Part shown: positions 40,621 through 50,921 of the stretch, piece by piece
Numbering within the stretch: the stretch's first letter is position 1
How the letters are laid out: every line of letters begins with the position of its first letter
Source: Luteococcus sp038433135
GTDB lineage: Bacteria > Actinomycetota > Actinomycetes > Propionibacteriales > Propionibacteriaceae
Length of the DNA stretch: 64,000 nucleotides
NCBI RefSeq assembly: GCF_038433135.1
Contig: NZ_JBCDMV010000023.1
Coordinates: forward strand, 1 to 64,000
Reading direction: 5' to 3'
Made by a program: the position numbers and the translations under genes
The notes under the pieces: model-generated
What the model saw: only the letters and a program-made list of their open reading frames with translations
Told to the model about the DNA's origin: nothing
The model's database searches: none

Positions 40621-41517
40621 ATGGACCCCAGCCTGGCGCGTGAACAGTTCCGGCAACTTCTTTGCACAGCGGGGCTCGCGGAGCATGCCCAGACCATCGC
40701 GGGCCTGGCCCAAGTGGCGATTGGACTGACCCAGGATCAGGATGCTCGAGTCTGGAGCCGGCTGGGTGGCCGCCCGCGGATGCCCGTCGGCCAGGTCCCC
40801 ACCCGTCGCGGCGAACCGCTGCGCCTGCTGGCGCAACTCGACCTGGCCGAGCTGCACCCCTTCGACATCGACGGGCTGCTGCCCCGGGACGGGGTGCTCA
40901 GCTTCTTCCTCTGCGACTATCTGGACGACCGAGACTTCGCGAGTGGGCACAATACGTCGGATCGTTCGGGTTTTGCGGTCATCCACACGCCGGAGAGCGA
41001 GTTGCCGGATCGCGCAGACGGACCGCCGCCGCCCGACCAGTGGGAGTTTGACACCCCGGTGCGGGCGCAGAGCATCATGACCTGGCCAGACCTCGCGTTG
41101 CTGGAGATGGAAGACCTCGATCTCACCGAGGAACAGCGAGATGCCTACTGGCAACTCAGCATGCACCTGAGAGGTTACGACGATCTGCTGGATTCGGACG
41201 ATCCCCTGCGGCTCGTTCCCCTCCCCTGTTCACCTGCCCCCGAACATCGGCTCCTGGGCACCCCGGATCATGTGCAGTCCGACACCCGTCCGCGCGCCGC
41301 CGCCATGCTGCGCGGCATTGATGAAGGCCGAGAACCGACCGTCGACGAGACCTGGAAGGACGCCCCAGAGGCCAGACAGTGGCGGCTGTTGCTGCAACTG
41401 GGAGAAGGAGAATCCTTCACCTGGTGCGACGGTGGCGCGGTGTACTTCAACATCCGAATCAATGACCTGGCCGCAGCACGCTTTGACCGTTGTTGGTTCG
41501 AGATGCAGTCCGGATGA
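40621..41517 (+). CDS. DUF1963 (YwqG-like) protein
   Basis: A 298-residue cytoplasmic protein with the DUF1963/YwqG pattern: SRLGGRPRMPVGQVPTRRGEPLRLLAQLDLAELHPFDIDGLLPRDGVLSFFLCDY at about residues 46-101 and a C-terminal WRLLLQLGEGESFTWCDGGAVYFNIRINDLAAARFDRCWFEMQ. The family has a six-bladed-like beta fold and no known function. CAGGCT lies six bases before ATG 40621. The 3' end is 21 bases from the aldose epimerase start. Confidence 0.8.
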   Translation: MDPSLAREQFRQLLCTAGLAEHAQTIAGLAQVAIGLTQDQDARVWSRLGGRPRMPVGQVPTRRGEPLRLLAQLDLAELHPFDIDGLLPRDGVLSFFLCDYLDDRDFASGHNTSDRSGFAVIHTPESELPDRADGPPPPDQWEFDTPVRAQSIMTWPDLALLEMEDLDLTEEQRDAYWQLSMHLRGYDDLLDSDDPLRLVPLPCSPAPEHRLLGTPDHVQSDTRPRAAAMLRGIDEGREPTVDETWKDAPEARQWRLLLQLGEGESFTWCDGGAVYFNIRINDLAAARFDRCWFEMQSG

Positions 41518-41526
41518 TGAAGGTCC

Positions 41527-41532
41527 TAGGCT
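41527..41532 (+). promoter_or_regulatory. -10 element TAGGCT of the aldose epimerase gene
   Basis: TAGGCT is six bases before ATG 41539, so the gene has its own leaderless promoter although it closely follows the DUF1963 gene. Confidence 0.6.
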
Positions 41533-41538
41533 GACCGC

Positions 41539-42444
41539 ATGAGCACCCCCACCGGAACCCAGCACGTCCTCACCCTGGGCGGCCAGCGCGCCGTCGTCAC
41601 CGAGTTGGGGGCCGGGCTGCGCAGCTATGCCGTCGACGGCCGGGAACTGGTCACCAGTTTTTCCGAGGACTCATCCCCCGAGGGCTGCCAGGGCCAGCAG
41701 CTGATGCCCTGGCCCAACCGGATCCGCGACGGGAAGTGGAGTCTGGTGGGCACCGACTACCAGCTGCCCGTCAACGAACCCGAGCGGGGCAATGCGATCC
41801 ACGGCCTGGTCAAGGACCTGCTCTGGACCACCGTCGAGCAGGGCGACGAGCACCTCACCCAGCGGCTGCTGCTGGAGCCCAGCGACGGCTGGCCCGGCAC
41901 CCTGGAGCTGTTGGTGACCCACCAGCTCTCCGAGGCCGGGCTCGGCATTGAGGTCACCGCCCGCAATCTGGGCGAATCCGCGGCGCCGTTCGGCTATGCG
42001 GCGCACCCCTACCTGCTGCCGCCCGATGGCGAGGAGAGCGTCGACGATGACCTGCTGGTGCTGCCCTTCGCCCGACGGCTGGAATCCGACGATCGGCTGC
42101 TGCCGGTGCAACTGCACGACGTGGCCGGGACCGTCTTTGACCGGCGCGGCCCCCTGCCGGTGGCCGGGCTGGAGCTGGACACCGCCTTCACCACCGCCGT
42201 CGTCGCCGACGGCAAATGGCAGGCCGTCCTGCAGGGTGAGAGCTTCCGGACCGTCCTGTGGGCCGGCGAGGAGATGGACTGGTTGCAGGTGTACACCCCC
42301 GGCGACCGGTGCAGCATCGCGATCGAGCCGATGACGGTGGGCCCCGACGCCTACAACCCGGGCCCCACCCACGACGACCTGGTGCTGCTGCAGCCTGGGG
42401 AGAGCTTCAGCTGCCGTTGGGGACTGCGCAGCGAGGCCGTCTGA
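41539..42444 (+). CDS. Aldose 1-epimerase family protein
   Basis: A 301-residue galactose mutarotase-like protein that interconverts sugar anomers. Typical features are GAGLRSYAVDGRELV, the NRIRDGKW motif (substrate-contact Arg), NAIHGLVKDLLW with the catalytic-region His, GYAAHPYLLP with the second His, and the IEPMT Glu segment. The length (about 300) matches the actinobacterial galM-like group. Substrate is unknown. Confidence 0.9.
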   Translation: MSTPTGTQHVLTLGGQRAVVTELGAGLRSYAVDGRELVTSFSEDSSPEGCQGQQLMPWPNRIRDGKWSLVGTDYQLPVNEPERGNAIHGLVKDLLWTTVEQGDEHLTQRLLLEPSDGWPGTLELLVTHQLSEAGLGIEVTARNLGESAAPFGYAAHPYLLPPDGEESVDDDLLVLPFARRLESDDRLLPVQLHDVAGTVFDRRGPLPVAGLELDTAFTTAVVADGKWQAVLQGESFRTVLWAGEEMDWLQVYTPGDRCSIAIEPMTVGPDAYNPGPTHDDLVLLQPGESFSCRWGLRSEAV

Positions 42445-42480
42445 GGCCGAACTGCCTCGCGGGACTGGTCCTGGGGCCGT

Positions 42481-44175
42481 TCAGTGGGCGATCTCGCTGG
42501 CCCGGGATTCCCGCACCACCGTCACGCGGATCTGGCCGGGGTAGGTCAGCTCGTCCTGGATCTGGCGGGCAATGTCCTTGGCCAGGGCGTGCGAGGTGAC
42601 GTCATCGACCACCTCGGGGCTGACCATCACCCGAACCTCGCGACCGGCCTGCATGGCGAAGACCCGATCGACGCCGTCATGCGCGCTGGCGATCTGTTCC
42701 AGCCGGTCCAGCCGCTGCACATAGGCCTCCAGCGACTCCCGACGGGCGCCAGGGCGGGAGCCCGAGATCGCGTCGGCGGCCTGGGTGAGCACCGCCTCCA
42801 CCGTGCGCGGCTCCACCTCATTGTGGTGGGCCTCGATGGCGTGCACGATGTCCGGGTGCTCGCCGTGGCGTCGGGCCAGCTCGCCGCCGATCATGGCGTG
42901 GGTGCCCTCCACCTCATGGGTGAGGGCCTTGCCGATGTCGTGCAGGAAGGCGGCGCGCTTGCAGGTGGCGACGTCCAGTCCGAGTTCGCTGGCCATCATC
43001 CCGGCAATGTGGGCGCATTCGGTCAGGTGGCGCAGCACATTCTGGCCATAGCTGGTGCGATAGCGCAGCGCCCCGATGATCGGCAGCAGCGCCGGATCCA
43101 GGTCGGAGATGCCCACCTCGGCCAGGGCATCCTCGGCGGCGCGCAGCATCCGCTGCTCGATCCGGTCACGGGAACGCTCGTGCACCTCCTCGATCCGGGC
43201 GGGGTGGATCCGGCCGTCGGCCACCAGCTCGTCAAGGGTGAGCCGGGCGACCTCGCGGCGCACCGGATCGAAGCAGCTCAGCAGCACCGAACCGGGGGTG
43301 TCGTCGATCATCACGTTGACGCCGGTCACCTGCTCGAAGTGGCGGATGTTGCGGCCCTCGCGGCCGATGATCCGGCCCTTCATCTCGTCGCTGGGCAGGT
43401 CCAGGGTGCTGACCACCGATTCGGAGGTCTGCTCCGCGGCCAGCCGCTGGATGGCGGTGACGATGATCCCCCGGGCCCGGGATTCGGCATCCCGGGTGGC
43501 GTCCTGCTCGATGTCGCGGGCCAGGGCGGTGGCCTCCAGCCGGGCTTCGTGCTCCACCCGGGCCATCACCTCGGCGTGGGCCTGCTCCCGATCCAGCCCG
43601 GCGACGCGCTGCAACTCCTCGGCGGCCTGCTGCTGATCGGCCTGCAACTGGTCGCGCAGCCGTTCGGCCTGGCCGCGCAGTTCCACCAGCTGGCTGGAGC
43701 GGGCCTCCAGGGTCTGGCTCTCGGCCAGCAGCCTTTCCTCCCGCTCCCCCAACCGGCGTTCGCGGGCCTCCAGCTGGGTGCGCAGCTCACGCAGGTCTGC
43801 CCGTTCCCGACGGGCAAAGTCCTCGGCCGCGGCCTGGGTGGCGGCCGCCTCGGCCAGCTTGCGCTCGCCCTGCTCGCGCAGCGCCCGGGCATCGGCCCCC
43901 AGCTGGTCGAGACTGGCGCGTTCGGCTTGTTGCTCCGTGAGCCGCTCGTCACGCCGGGCCAGTTCGGCGGTGAGGCCGACGATCCGGTCCTCCCGGGCCG
44001 CGACGGCCTCGGCGATCCGGTTGGCGATCACCTGCTCGTCCACCACCGGGCTGGCCAGCGGCTGCACGGCGGCCGGTTGTGGGTCACGGCCGCGGCGCAG
44101 CAGGGCCACCAGCGCAACGCCGAGCACGCACAGGGCCAGGCCCAGCACGGTCAGCGCAATCCACACCCAAGTCAT
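42481..44175 (-). CDS. rny: Ribonuclease Y
   Basis: A 564-residue membrane-anchored endoribonuclease that starts mRNA decay. A single N-terminal helix (about residues 3-26) is followed by a long coiled coil (about 45-215, Arg/Glu/Gln-rich), a KH domain (EMKGRIIGREGRNIRHFEQVTGVNV, about 263-288) and an HD domain with the metal-site HD in AAFLHDIGKALTHE (about 400). The N-terminal linker differs from the Firmicutes enzyme but the order is the same. ATG 44175 has TAGCCT six bases upstream. It follows recX after a 60-base gap on the same strand. Confidence 0.93.
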   Translation of the reverse strand: MTWVWIALTVLGLALCVLGVALVALLRRGRDPQPAAVQPLASPVVDEQVIANRIAEAVAAREDRIVGLTAELARRDERLTEQQAERASLDQLGADARALREQGERKLAEAAATQAAAEDFARRERADLRELRTQLEARERRLGEREERLLAESQTLEARSSQLVELRGQAERLRDQLQADQQQAAEELQRVAGLDREQAHAEVMARVEHEARLEATALARDIEQDATRDAESRARGIIVTAIQRLAAEQTSESVVSTLDLPSDEMKGRIIGREGRNIRHFEQVTGVNVMIDDTPGSVLLSCFDPVRREVARLTLDELVADGRIHPARIEEVHERSRDRIEQRMLRAAEDALAEVGISDLDPALLPIIGALRYRTSYGQNVLRHLTECAHIAGMMASELGLDVATCKRAAFLHDIGKALTHEVEGTHAMIGGELARRHGEHPDIVHAIEAHHNEVEPRTVEAVLTQAADAISGSRPGARRESLEAYVQRLDRLEQIASAHDGVDRVFAMQAGREVRVMVSPEVVDDVTSHALAKDIARQIQDELTYPGQIRVTVVRESRASEIAH

Positions 44176-44237
44176 GGGCTGAGGCTATTGCGCCGCTGAA
44201 CCCGGTGCAACCGGGCGATGCCGCGATGACAAGGAGT

Positions 44238-44798
44238 TCAGAGCTCTTCCGGATCGGCCTGCATCACGTCGCGCAGCACCTGGCTGACCACGCTGGAGGA
44301 GTAGCCCTTGCGCCCTAGGGCACCCGCCATCCGTCGGTAGGCCACCTGGCGCGGCAGGTTCTGCACCGTGCGCCACTTCTTGCGTGCCAGCTCGGTGGCC
44401 AGCTCCACCTCGCTGTCATGGTCGATCGGTTCGAGTGCCTCGTCGATCAGCTCCCGATCGACGCCCTTGGTCTGCAACTCCCGCCGGACCGCGGCCTTGG
44501 AGAGCTTGCGGGAATTGCGCCGCGCCCTGGTCCACTGCTCCGCAAAGTTCTGGTCATTGACCAACCCGAGTTCCTCGAAACGCTCCAACAACTCCTCCCG
44601 GACGTCGGTGGGGACGTCCTTGGCTGCCAGCGCGTCATCCAGCTCGCGTCGGGAGTGGTCGCGCAGCGTCAACCGACGCAGGGCGATCTCCCGGGCGACG
44701 GCCAGCGGATCGGCATCCGGGTCGTCGGCCTGCCCGGAGACCCCCACGATGGGAGCCTCCCGGGCAGGCCGCCGACGCGGCCGTTGGTTGAAGGCCAC
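44238..44798 (-). CDS. recX: RecA regulator RecX
   Basis: A 186-residue protein that caps RecA filaments and inhibits recombinase activity. The three-helix repeats are visible: ALRRLTLRDHSRRELDDALAAKDVP, ERFEELGLVNDQNFAEQWTRARR and VAYRRMAGALGRKGYSSSVVSQVL. The basic and acidic N-terminal 40 residues are variable. It starts two bases after the recA stop, forming the recA-recX operon. Confidence 0.95.
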   Translation of the reverse strand: MAFNQRPRRRPAREAPIVGVSGQADDPDADPLAVAREIALRRLTLRDHSRRELDDALAAKDVPTDVREELLERFEELGLVNDQNFAEQWTRARRNSRKLSKAAVRRELQTKGVDRELIDEALEPIDHDSEVELATELARKKWRTVQNLPRQVAYRRMAGALGRKGYSSSVVSQVLRDVMQADPEEL

Positions 44799-44800
44799 GC

Positions 44801-45856
<1,056 letters not shown>

Positions 45857-45918
45857 GACGGCCTTCCTTCCTGACCGGGATCTGCCCGGATGAGCGAGTG
45901 TTCGAACCAACACCACAG

Positions 45919-45948
45919 ACTCTAGAAATCGCCTCTGACATTTTTTCA
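45919..45948 (-). promoter_or_regulatory. RecA-NDp (PafBC-type) promoter of recA
   Basis: On the minus strand TGTCAGAGG (45940-45932), seven bases, TAGAGT (45924-45919). This matches the LexA-independent RecA-NDp promoter pattern TTGTCAGTGG-N8-TAGGGT, which is PafBC-controlled in mycobacteria, with a one-base shorter spacer. Confidence 0.7.
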
Positions 45949-45963
45949 GGGCCAGCCGCGAGC

Positions 45964-45988
45964 TGTGGACAACTCGGGCTGTGGACAA
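45964..45988. promoter_or_regulatory. Pair of DnaA boxes upstream of recA
   Basis: TGTGGACAA occurs at 45964-45972 and 45980-45988, the inverse of the DnaA-box variant TTGTCCACA. They lie between the two recA promoters. Confidence 0.6.
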
Positions 45989-46035
45989 GTTCTCAGAGGT
46001 CGCCCCGGTGGGCGTCGTGGCTTCGATACGTGTTC

Positions 46036-46064
46036 ATAGTAGAACGCCTGTTCGAACGAAACAA
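46036..46064 (-). promoter_or_regulatory. LexA-controlled distal promoter of recA
   Basis: On the minus strand TTGTTT (46064-46059), 17 bases, TACTAT (46041-46036). The SOS box TAGAACGCCTGTTCGA (46040-46055, one mismatch) covers the spacer and reaches the -10. Confidence 0.75.
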
Positions 46065-46081
46065 GTCCCGCACGCGGCGTG

Positions 46082-46276
46082 TCACCGATAGCTCGCAGGC
46101 AGATCCAACATCGCCCAGACCGCCCGCCAGATGGTAGTGAAGGGCAGGCCGTCGGCAATCGCCTCCTGCACGGTGCGCCCGCCCAGATCACCCAGCACTA
46201 TCGACTCGGCCCAGATCTCCAACCGGCCGGGCGGCAGATGTTCGGCCATTCGTCGCCACAGTTCGGTCTCGCTCAC
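46082..46276 (-). CDS. DUF3046 family small protein
   Basis: A 64-residue acidic helical protein of the DUF3046 family, conserved beside recA in actinobacteria with no known function (SETELWRRMAEHLP ... DGLPFTTIWRAVWAMLDLPASYR). Two GTG starts are possible, 46282 and 46276. The second is preferred since TAGGCT stands exactly six bases before it. Its stop lies 18 bases from the recA distal promoter, so transcripts of this gene could read into recA. Confidence 0.8.
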   Translation of the reverse strand: MSETELWRRMAEHLPPGRLEIWAESIVLGDLGGRTVQEAIADGLPFTTIWRAVWAMLDLPASYR

Positions 46277-46342
46277 CGGCACAGCCTAGCCGCGCTGCGG
46301 GCACCACGGAATTTGTCACAGGGGCGCGCCACAATGGCGTGC

Positions 46343-49300
46343 ATGACTTTCAGTGCAGCCACCCAGGCCTGGTTCGGCGGGGTCTTCGACGCCCCGACGC
46401 CCGCGCAGAGCGCTGCCTGGCGGGCGATCGGCAGCGGGCGGCATGCCCTGGTGATCGCCCCCACTGGTTCCGGCAAGACCCTGGCCGCCTTCCTGCACTC
46501 CCTGGACCGGCTGGCCGCCGATCCCCGCCCCGGCAAGGTGCGGGTGCTCTATGTCTCCCCACTGAAGGCCCTGGCGGTGGACGTGGAACGCAACCTGCGC
46601 GCACCGCTGCGCGGCATCCAGCTCGCCTCCCAGCGGCTGGGTCTGCCCGCCCCCGAGATCCGGGTGGCGGTGCGCTCCGGCGACACCCCCGCCGCGGATC
46701 GCCGACGGTTGCTCACCCATCCACCGGAGATCCTGATCACCACCCCGGAATCGCTCTTCCTGATGCTGGCCAGTCAGGTGGCCGAGACCCTGACCGACAT
46801 CGAGACGATCATCCTGGACGAGGTGCACGCCCTGGCCGGCACCAAGCGCGGCGCCCACCTGGCGCTCAGCCTGGAACGGCTCGACGCGCTGCGCACCGCC
46901 CCCGGCGAGGCCCAGCGGATCGGGCTGTCGGCCACCGTGCAGCCACCCGAGCGGGTGGCCGCCTTCCTGGGCGGGGACCGGCCGGTGGACGTCGTCAGCC
47001 CGCCCGCGGCCAAGACCTGGCAGCTGGACGTCGAGGTGCCGCTGGAGGACATGACCGATCTGTCCAGCCCACCCGGCGTCGACCTCACGGATCCGGATGC
47101 CCCGGTGTCCAATTCGATCTGGCCCTTCCTGGAGCACCGAATCCTGGAGCTGGTGGACACGCACCGCTCCACCATCTGCTTCGTCAATTCCCGACGGGTG
47201 GCCGAACGGCTCACCTCCCACCTGAACGACCTGCACGCCCAGCGGCTCGACCCGGACGGTGCCAACCCGACGCCCACCCTGCCACCGGCCCAGGTGATGG
47301 CCCAGTCCGGGGCCAGTGCCGGCAATGACGGCAGCCGCTCGCCGGTGATCGCCCGGGCCCACCACGGCTCGGTCAGCAAGGAACGCCGCGCCGAGATCGA
47401 GGCCGAGCTGAAGTCCGGCAACCTGCCCTGCGTGGTGGCCACCAGCTCGCTGGAGTTGGGGATCGACATGGGGGCAGTCGACTTGGTGATCCAGGTGGCC
47501 AGCCCACCGTCGGTGGCCAGCGGGCTGCAGCGGATCGGCCGCGCCGGGCACCAGGTGGGCGCGATCAGCGAGGGTGTCCTGCTGCCCACCCACCGCGGAG
47601 ACCTGGTGGAATCGGCCGTGCTGGTCACCCGGATGCGCGAGGGCCGGATCGAGCACGTGCACCGGCTGCGCAACCCGCTCGACGTCCTGGCGCAGCAGTT
47701 GGTCAGCATGTGCGTCGAGCAGACCTGGCCGGTGGAAGATGTCTGGCGGCTGGTGCGCCGCAGCGACGGCTTCCGGGAGCTGCCTCGTTCGGCCTTCGAG
47801 GCGGTACTGGACATGCTGAGCGGCCGCTATCCCAGCGAGGACTTTGCCGAGCTCAAGCCGCGGCTGGTCTGGGATCGCACCGCCAGGACCATCAGCGGCC
47901 GCCCCGGGACGCGTCGGCTGGTCTCCACCTCCGGCGGCACCATCCCGGACCGCGGCTTGTTCGGTGTCTACCTGGTAGGCGAGGGCACCGCCAGCGGCAA
48001 GCACCAGGCCGGTCGACGGGTCGGCGAGCTGGACGAGGAGATGGTCTACGAGTCCCGCGTCGGGGATGTCTTCACCTTGGGCACCACGTCCTGGCGGATC
48101 CAGGAGATCACTCCCAACCAGGTGCTGGTCTCCCCCGCCCCCGGCCTGCCCGGCCGGCTGCCCTTCTGGCGGGGTGACTCCCCCAGCCGCCCCGCCGAGT
48201 TGGGCGTCGCGATCGGCGAGTTCACCCGGCAGCTGCAACGGGCCGGGGACGGGGCCGACGAGATCCTGGCGCAGACCGGGCTGGATGCCAGCGCCCGTCA
48301 GAACCTCGTCGGCTACCTGGCCGAACAGCTGGAGGCCACCGGTGTCCTGCCCGACGCCCAGACCATCGTCGTGGAACGCTTCCGTGATGAGCTGGGCGAC
48401 TGGCGCGTCTGCCTGCACTCCAGCCTCGGCACCGCGGTGCTGCAGCCCTGGGCGCTGGTGATCGAGACCCGGGCACGGGAACGTTTCGGCGTCGAGGCAC
48501 AGGCCACCGCCAGCAATGACGGAATCGTGCTGCGGATTCCCGACGTGGAGTCCACACCCCCCGGACTAGACCTGGTGCTCGTTGACCCCGACGAGGTCGA
48601 GCAGCTTGTCACCGACCAGGTCTTTGGCTCGGCGCTGTTCGCCTCCCGCTTCCGGGAATGCGCGGCGCGGGCCCTGTTGCTGCCCCGGCGCGACCCGGGC
48701 CGTCGATCCCCCTTGTGGCAGCAGCGCATGCGGGCCGCGCAGCTCTTGGCCGTTGCCAGTCAGTACCCGGACTTCCCGATCGTGCTCGAGACCATGCGGG
48801 AGTGCTTGGAGGACGTCTTCGACCTGCCGGCCCTGACCGCGCTGCTGCGCGACGTCGCCAGCCGGCGGGTGCGACTGGTGGAGGTGCAGACCCAAGAAGC
48901 CTCGCCCTTCGCCAAGAGCCTGCTGTTCGGTTACATCGGCGAGTTCATCTACGACGGCGACCAGCCGCTGGCCGAGCGCAAGCTGGCCGCGCTCAGCCTG
49001 GACCCGGCACTGCTGGCCGAACTGCTGGGCCGGGAGGGCGCTCAGCAGGTGCTGGACGAGCAGGTCATGGCGGATTTGGAGCTGGAGTTGCAGCACTTGG
49101 CGGAGCACCGTCGGGCCCGCACCGCCGAGCACCTGTGGGACGTACTGCGCACCATTGGGCCGCTGTGCCCCGACGAGTGCCGGGCGCGCTCCGCGGAGGA
49201 TCCAGACCCCTGGCTGGCCGAATTGGAGGCAGCCGGTCGGGTGGCCCGGTACCGGCTCGGCGGGCAGGAATACCTGGCGGTGGCCGACGACTTTGCGCTG

Positions 49301-50854
49301 CTGCGCGATGCCCTGGGCATCCCGGTCCCCGCCCGGATCGCGGCGCCCAGTGACAGCACCGAGCCGGCACGCGCGCTGGGCCGACTGGTCACCCGCTGGA
49401 GCCAGTGCCATGTGGTCTTCACCGCCGCCCAACTGGCGGCCCGCCATGGTGTCGATGAGGGCAGCGTCGCCGGGCTGCTGGCCAAGCGGCAACGCGCCGG
49501 GGAGCTGGTGGCCGGTGACTTCGGCCGCTCGGACCTGGGCGGTGCGCAGTTCATCCGCCAGCAGGTGCTCTCGCTGGTCAAGCGCCGCACGCTGGCGGCG
49601 TTGCGGGCCGGGGTGGAGGCCGTCGACCAGCGGCAGTTCGCCCGGCATCTGGTGCGTTGGCAAGAGGTGGATGAGCCGTCGGGTGGCTTGGAGGCGCTGC
49701 TGGCGGCGGTGGAGGCGCTGGCGGGCTATCCAATCCCGGCGTCGATGCTGGAGAGCCTGGTACTGCCCGCCCGGGTGGCCGGTTACCAGCCGTCGCTGCT
49801 GGACGAGGCGCTGACCTCCGGCGAGGTGGTCTGGAGCGGTCGGGGCGCGATTGGCCGGCACGACGGCTGGGTGCAGTTGTGGCCCGCCGACTGTGTGCTC
49901 ACCGACGCGGATGACAGCCGGCCCGATGCGCCGTCGCTCGGTGAGCTGGCCCACCAACTGTTCACCCGCTTCGCCGACGGCGGGGCCTGGCGACTGGCAG
50001 ACATCTCGCCCGACGAGGTCGGCCAGAGCGCCGCGGAGGATGCCCTGTGGGAGCTGGTCTGGGCCGGGAAGGTCACCTGCACCAGCCTCGCTCCGCTACG
50101 CAAGATGAGCGGTCGCGGTGCGCTGAAGCACCGCACGACTGCCCGGCCCTCGCGTCGGGCCACAATGCGCCCGGCCCGGATCGCGCTGCCGCCGCAGGGC
50201 GTCGGCGGACGCTGGGCGGCGGTCCGTTCCACGCATTCGGACCCGACGGCCCGGCGGCTGGCCGAGCTGGGGCTGGAGCTGGGCCGCTACGGCATCCTGA
50301 CCCGCGGCAGCGTGCTCACCGAGCCGATGGGCGGCAATTTCAGCGAGGCCTACCGGGTGTTGCTCGCCCTGGAGGAGACCGGCGTGGCCCGACGTGGCTA
50401 CTTCGTGGAGGGGTTGGGAGCGGCACAATTCGCCCTGCCCGGGGCGGTGGACCGGCTGCGGGAATCCCTGCCGCAATCCGCACCGCTGCTGCTCGCGGCC
50501 TGTGATCCGGCCAATCCCTATGGAGCCGCCCTGCCGTGGCCCGCCAGCGACGGACACCGCCCCGCTCGCAAGGCCGGCGCTCTGGTGGTGCTGGATGACG
50601 GCCTGCCCGTCCTCTACCTGGAGCGCGGGGTGCACACCCTGGTCACCTTCGGTGCCGACGAGGAGGGTCTTGCCCGTGCGCTGCAGGCGGTCGCCGACGG
50701 AGTGAGGACCGCCCGCCTGGGCACCATCACCATCGAGAAGGCGAATTCCCAACCGGTACTGACGCAGCGTGACCTTGGAGGGCTGTTGACCGCTGCTGGC
50801 TTCACGATGACGCCGCAGGGCTTCCGACTCCGCTCGACCCCGCGCCACCCCTGA
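46343..50854 (+). CDS. lhr: Lhr-type ATP-dependent helicase
   Basis: A 1503-residue large helicase, the bacterial Lhr, which unwinds RNA-DNA hybrids and takes part in DNA repair in mycobacteria. The N-terminal Lhr core has Walker A APTGSGKT at about residue 37, DEVH at about 160, motif VI GRAGH at about 400; the middle holds winged-helix and beta-barrel domains, and the C-terminal 600 residues include the DUF4145-like/AlkZ-type region (LARRHGVDEGSVAGLLAKR, LALEETGVARRGYF). ATG 46343 has CACAAT seven bases upstream. The much longer open frame upstream overlaps the divergent genes and was rejected. It is divergent from DUF3046. Confidence 0.95.
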   Translation: MTFSAATQAWFGGVFDAPTPAQSAAWRAIGSGRHALVIAPTGSGKTLAAFLHSLDRLAADPRPGKVRVLYVSPLKALAVDVERNLRAPLRGIQLASQRLGLPAPEIRVAVRSGDTPAADRRRLLTHPPEILITTPESLFLMLASQVAETLTDIETIILDEVHALAGTKRGAHLALSLERLDALRTAPGEAQRIGLSATVQPPERVAAFLGGDRPVDVVSPPAAKTWQLDVEVPLEDMTDLSSPPGVDLTDPDAPVSNSIWPFLEHRILELVDTHRSTICFVNSRRVAERLTSHLNDLHAQRLDPDGANPTPTLPPAQVMAQSGASAGNDGSRSPVIARAHHGSVSKERRAEIEAELKSGNLPCVVATSSLELGIDMGAVDLVIQVASPPSVASGLQRIGRAGHQVGAISEGVLLPTHRGDLVESAVLVTRMREGRIEHVHRLRNPLDVLAQQLVSMCVEQTWPVEDVWRLVRRSDGFRELPRSAFEAVLDMLSGRYPSEDFAELKPRLVWDRTARTISGRPGTRRLVSTSGGTIPDRGLFGVYLVGEGTASGKHQAGRRVGELDEEMVYESRVGDVFTLGTTSWRIQEITPNQVLVSPAPGLPGRLPFWRGDSPSRPAELGVAIGEFTRQLQRAGDGADEILAQTGLDASARQNLVGYLAEQLEATGVLPDAQTIVVERFRDELGDWRVCLHSSLGTAVLQPWALVIETRARERFGVEAQATASNDGIVLRIPDVESTPPGLDLVLVDPDEVEQLVTDQVFGSALFASRFRECAARALLLPRRDPGRRSPLWQQRMRAAQLLAVASQYPDFPIVLETMRECLEDVFDLPALTALLRDVASRRVRLVEVQTQEASPFAKSLLFGYIGEFIYDGDQPLAERKLAALSLDPALLAELLGREGAQQVLDEQVMADLELELQHLAEHRRARTAEHLWDVLRTIGPLCPDECRARSAEDPDPWLAELEAAGRVARYRLGGQEYLAVADDFALLRDALGIPVPARIAAPSDSTEPARALGRLVTRWSQCHVVFTAAQLAARHGVDEGSVAGLLAKRQRAGELVAGDFGRSDLGGAQFIRQQVLSLVKRRTLAALRAGVEAVDQRQFARHLVRWQEVDEPSGGLEALLAAVEALAGYPIPASMLESLVLPARVAGYQPSLLDEALTSGEVVWSGRGAIGRHDGWVQLWPADCVLTDADDSRPDAPSLGELAHQLFTRFADGGAWRLADISPDEVGQSAAEDALWELVWAGKVTCTSLAPLRKMSGRGALKHRTTARPSRRATMRPARIALPPQGVGGRWAAVRSTHSDPTARRLAELGLELGRYGILTRGSVLTEPMGGNFSEAYRVLLALEETGVARRGYFVEGLGAAQFALPGAVDRLRESLPQSAPLLLAACDPANPYGAALPWPASDGHRPARKAGALVVLDDGLPVLYLERGVHTLVTFGADEEGLARALQAVADGVRTARLGTITIEKANSQPVLTQRDLGGLLTAAGFTMTPQGFRLRSTPRHP

Positions 50855-50868
50855 CCCAGAATGAGCGA

Positions 50869-50898
50869 TATGATCACCCAATGGTGAGCGAACGCTCA
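50869..50898 (+). promoter_or_regulatory. Promoter and operator of the DeoR gene
   Basis: A -10 TATGAT (50869-50874) is followed by a perfect palindrome TGAGCG-AA-CGCTCA (50885-50898), placed at the expected transcription start. It is a likely autoregulatory operator. Confidence 0.6.
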
Positions 50899-50921
50899 TC
50901 ACCTGAGTCTGGAGGTGCCCG

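Noticed and set aside
45893..45910. SOS box close to the recA start (GTTCGAAC-like sequence)
   Set aside because: Only one half-site matches (TCGAAC); the other half differs at three positions. The box at 46040-46055 is much better.
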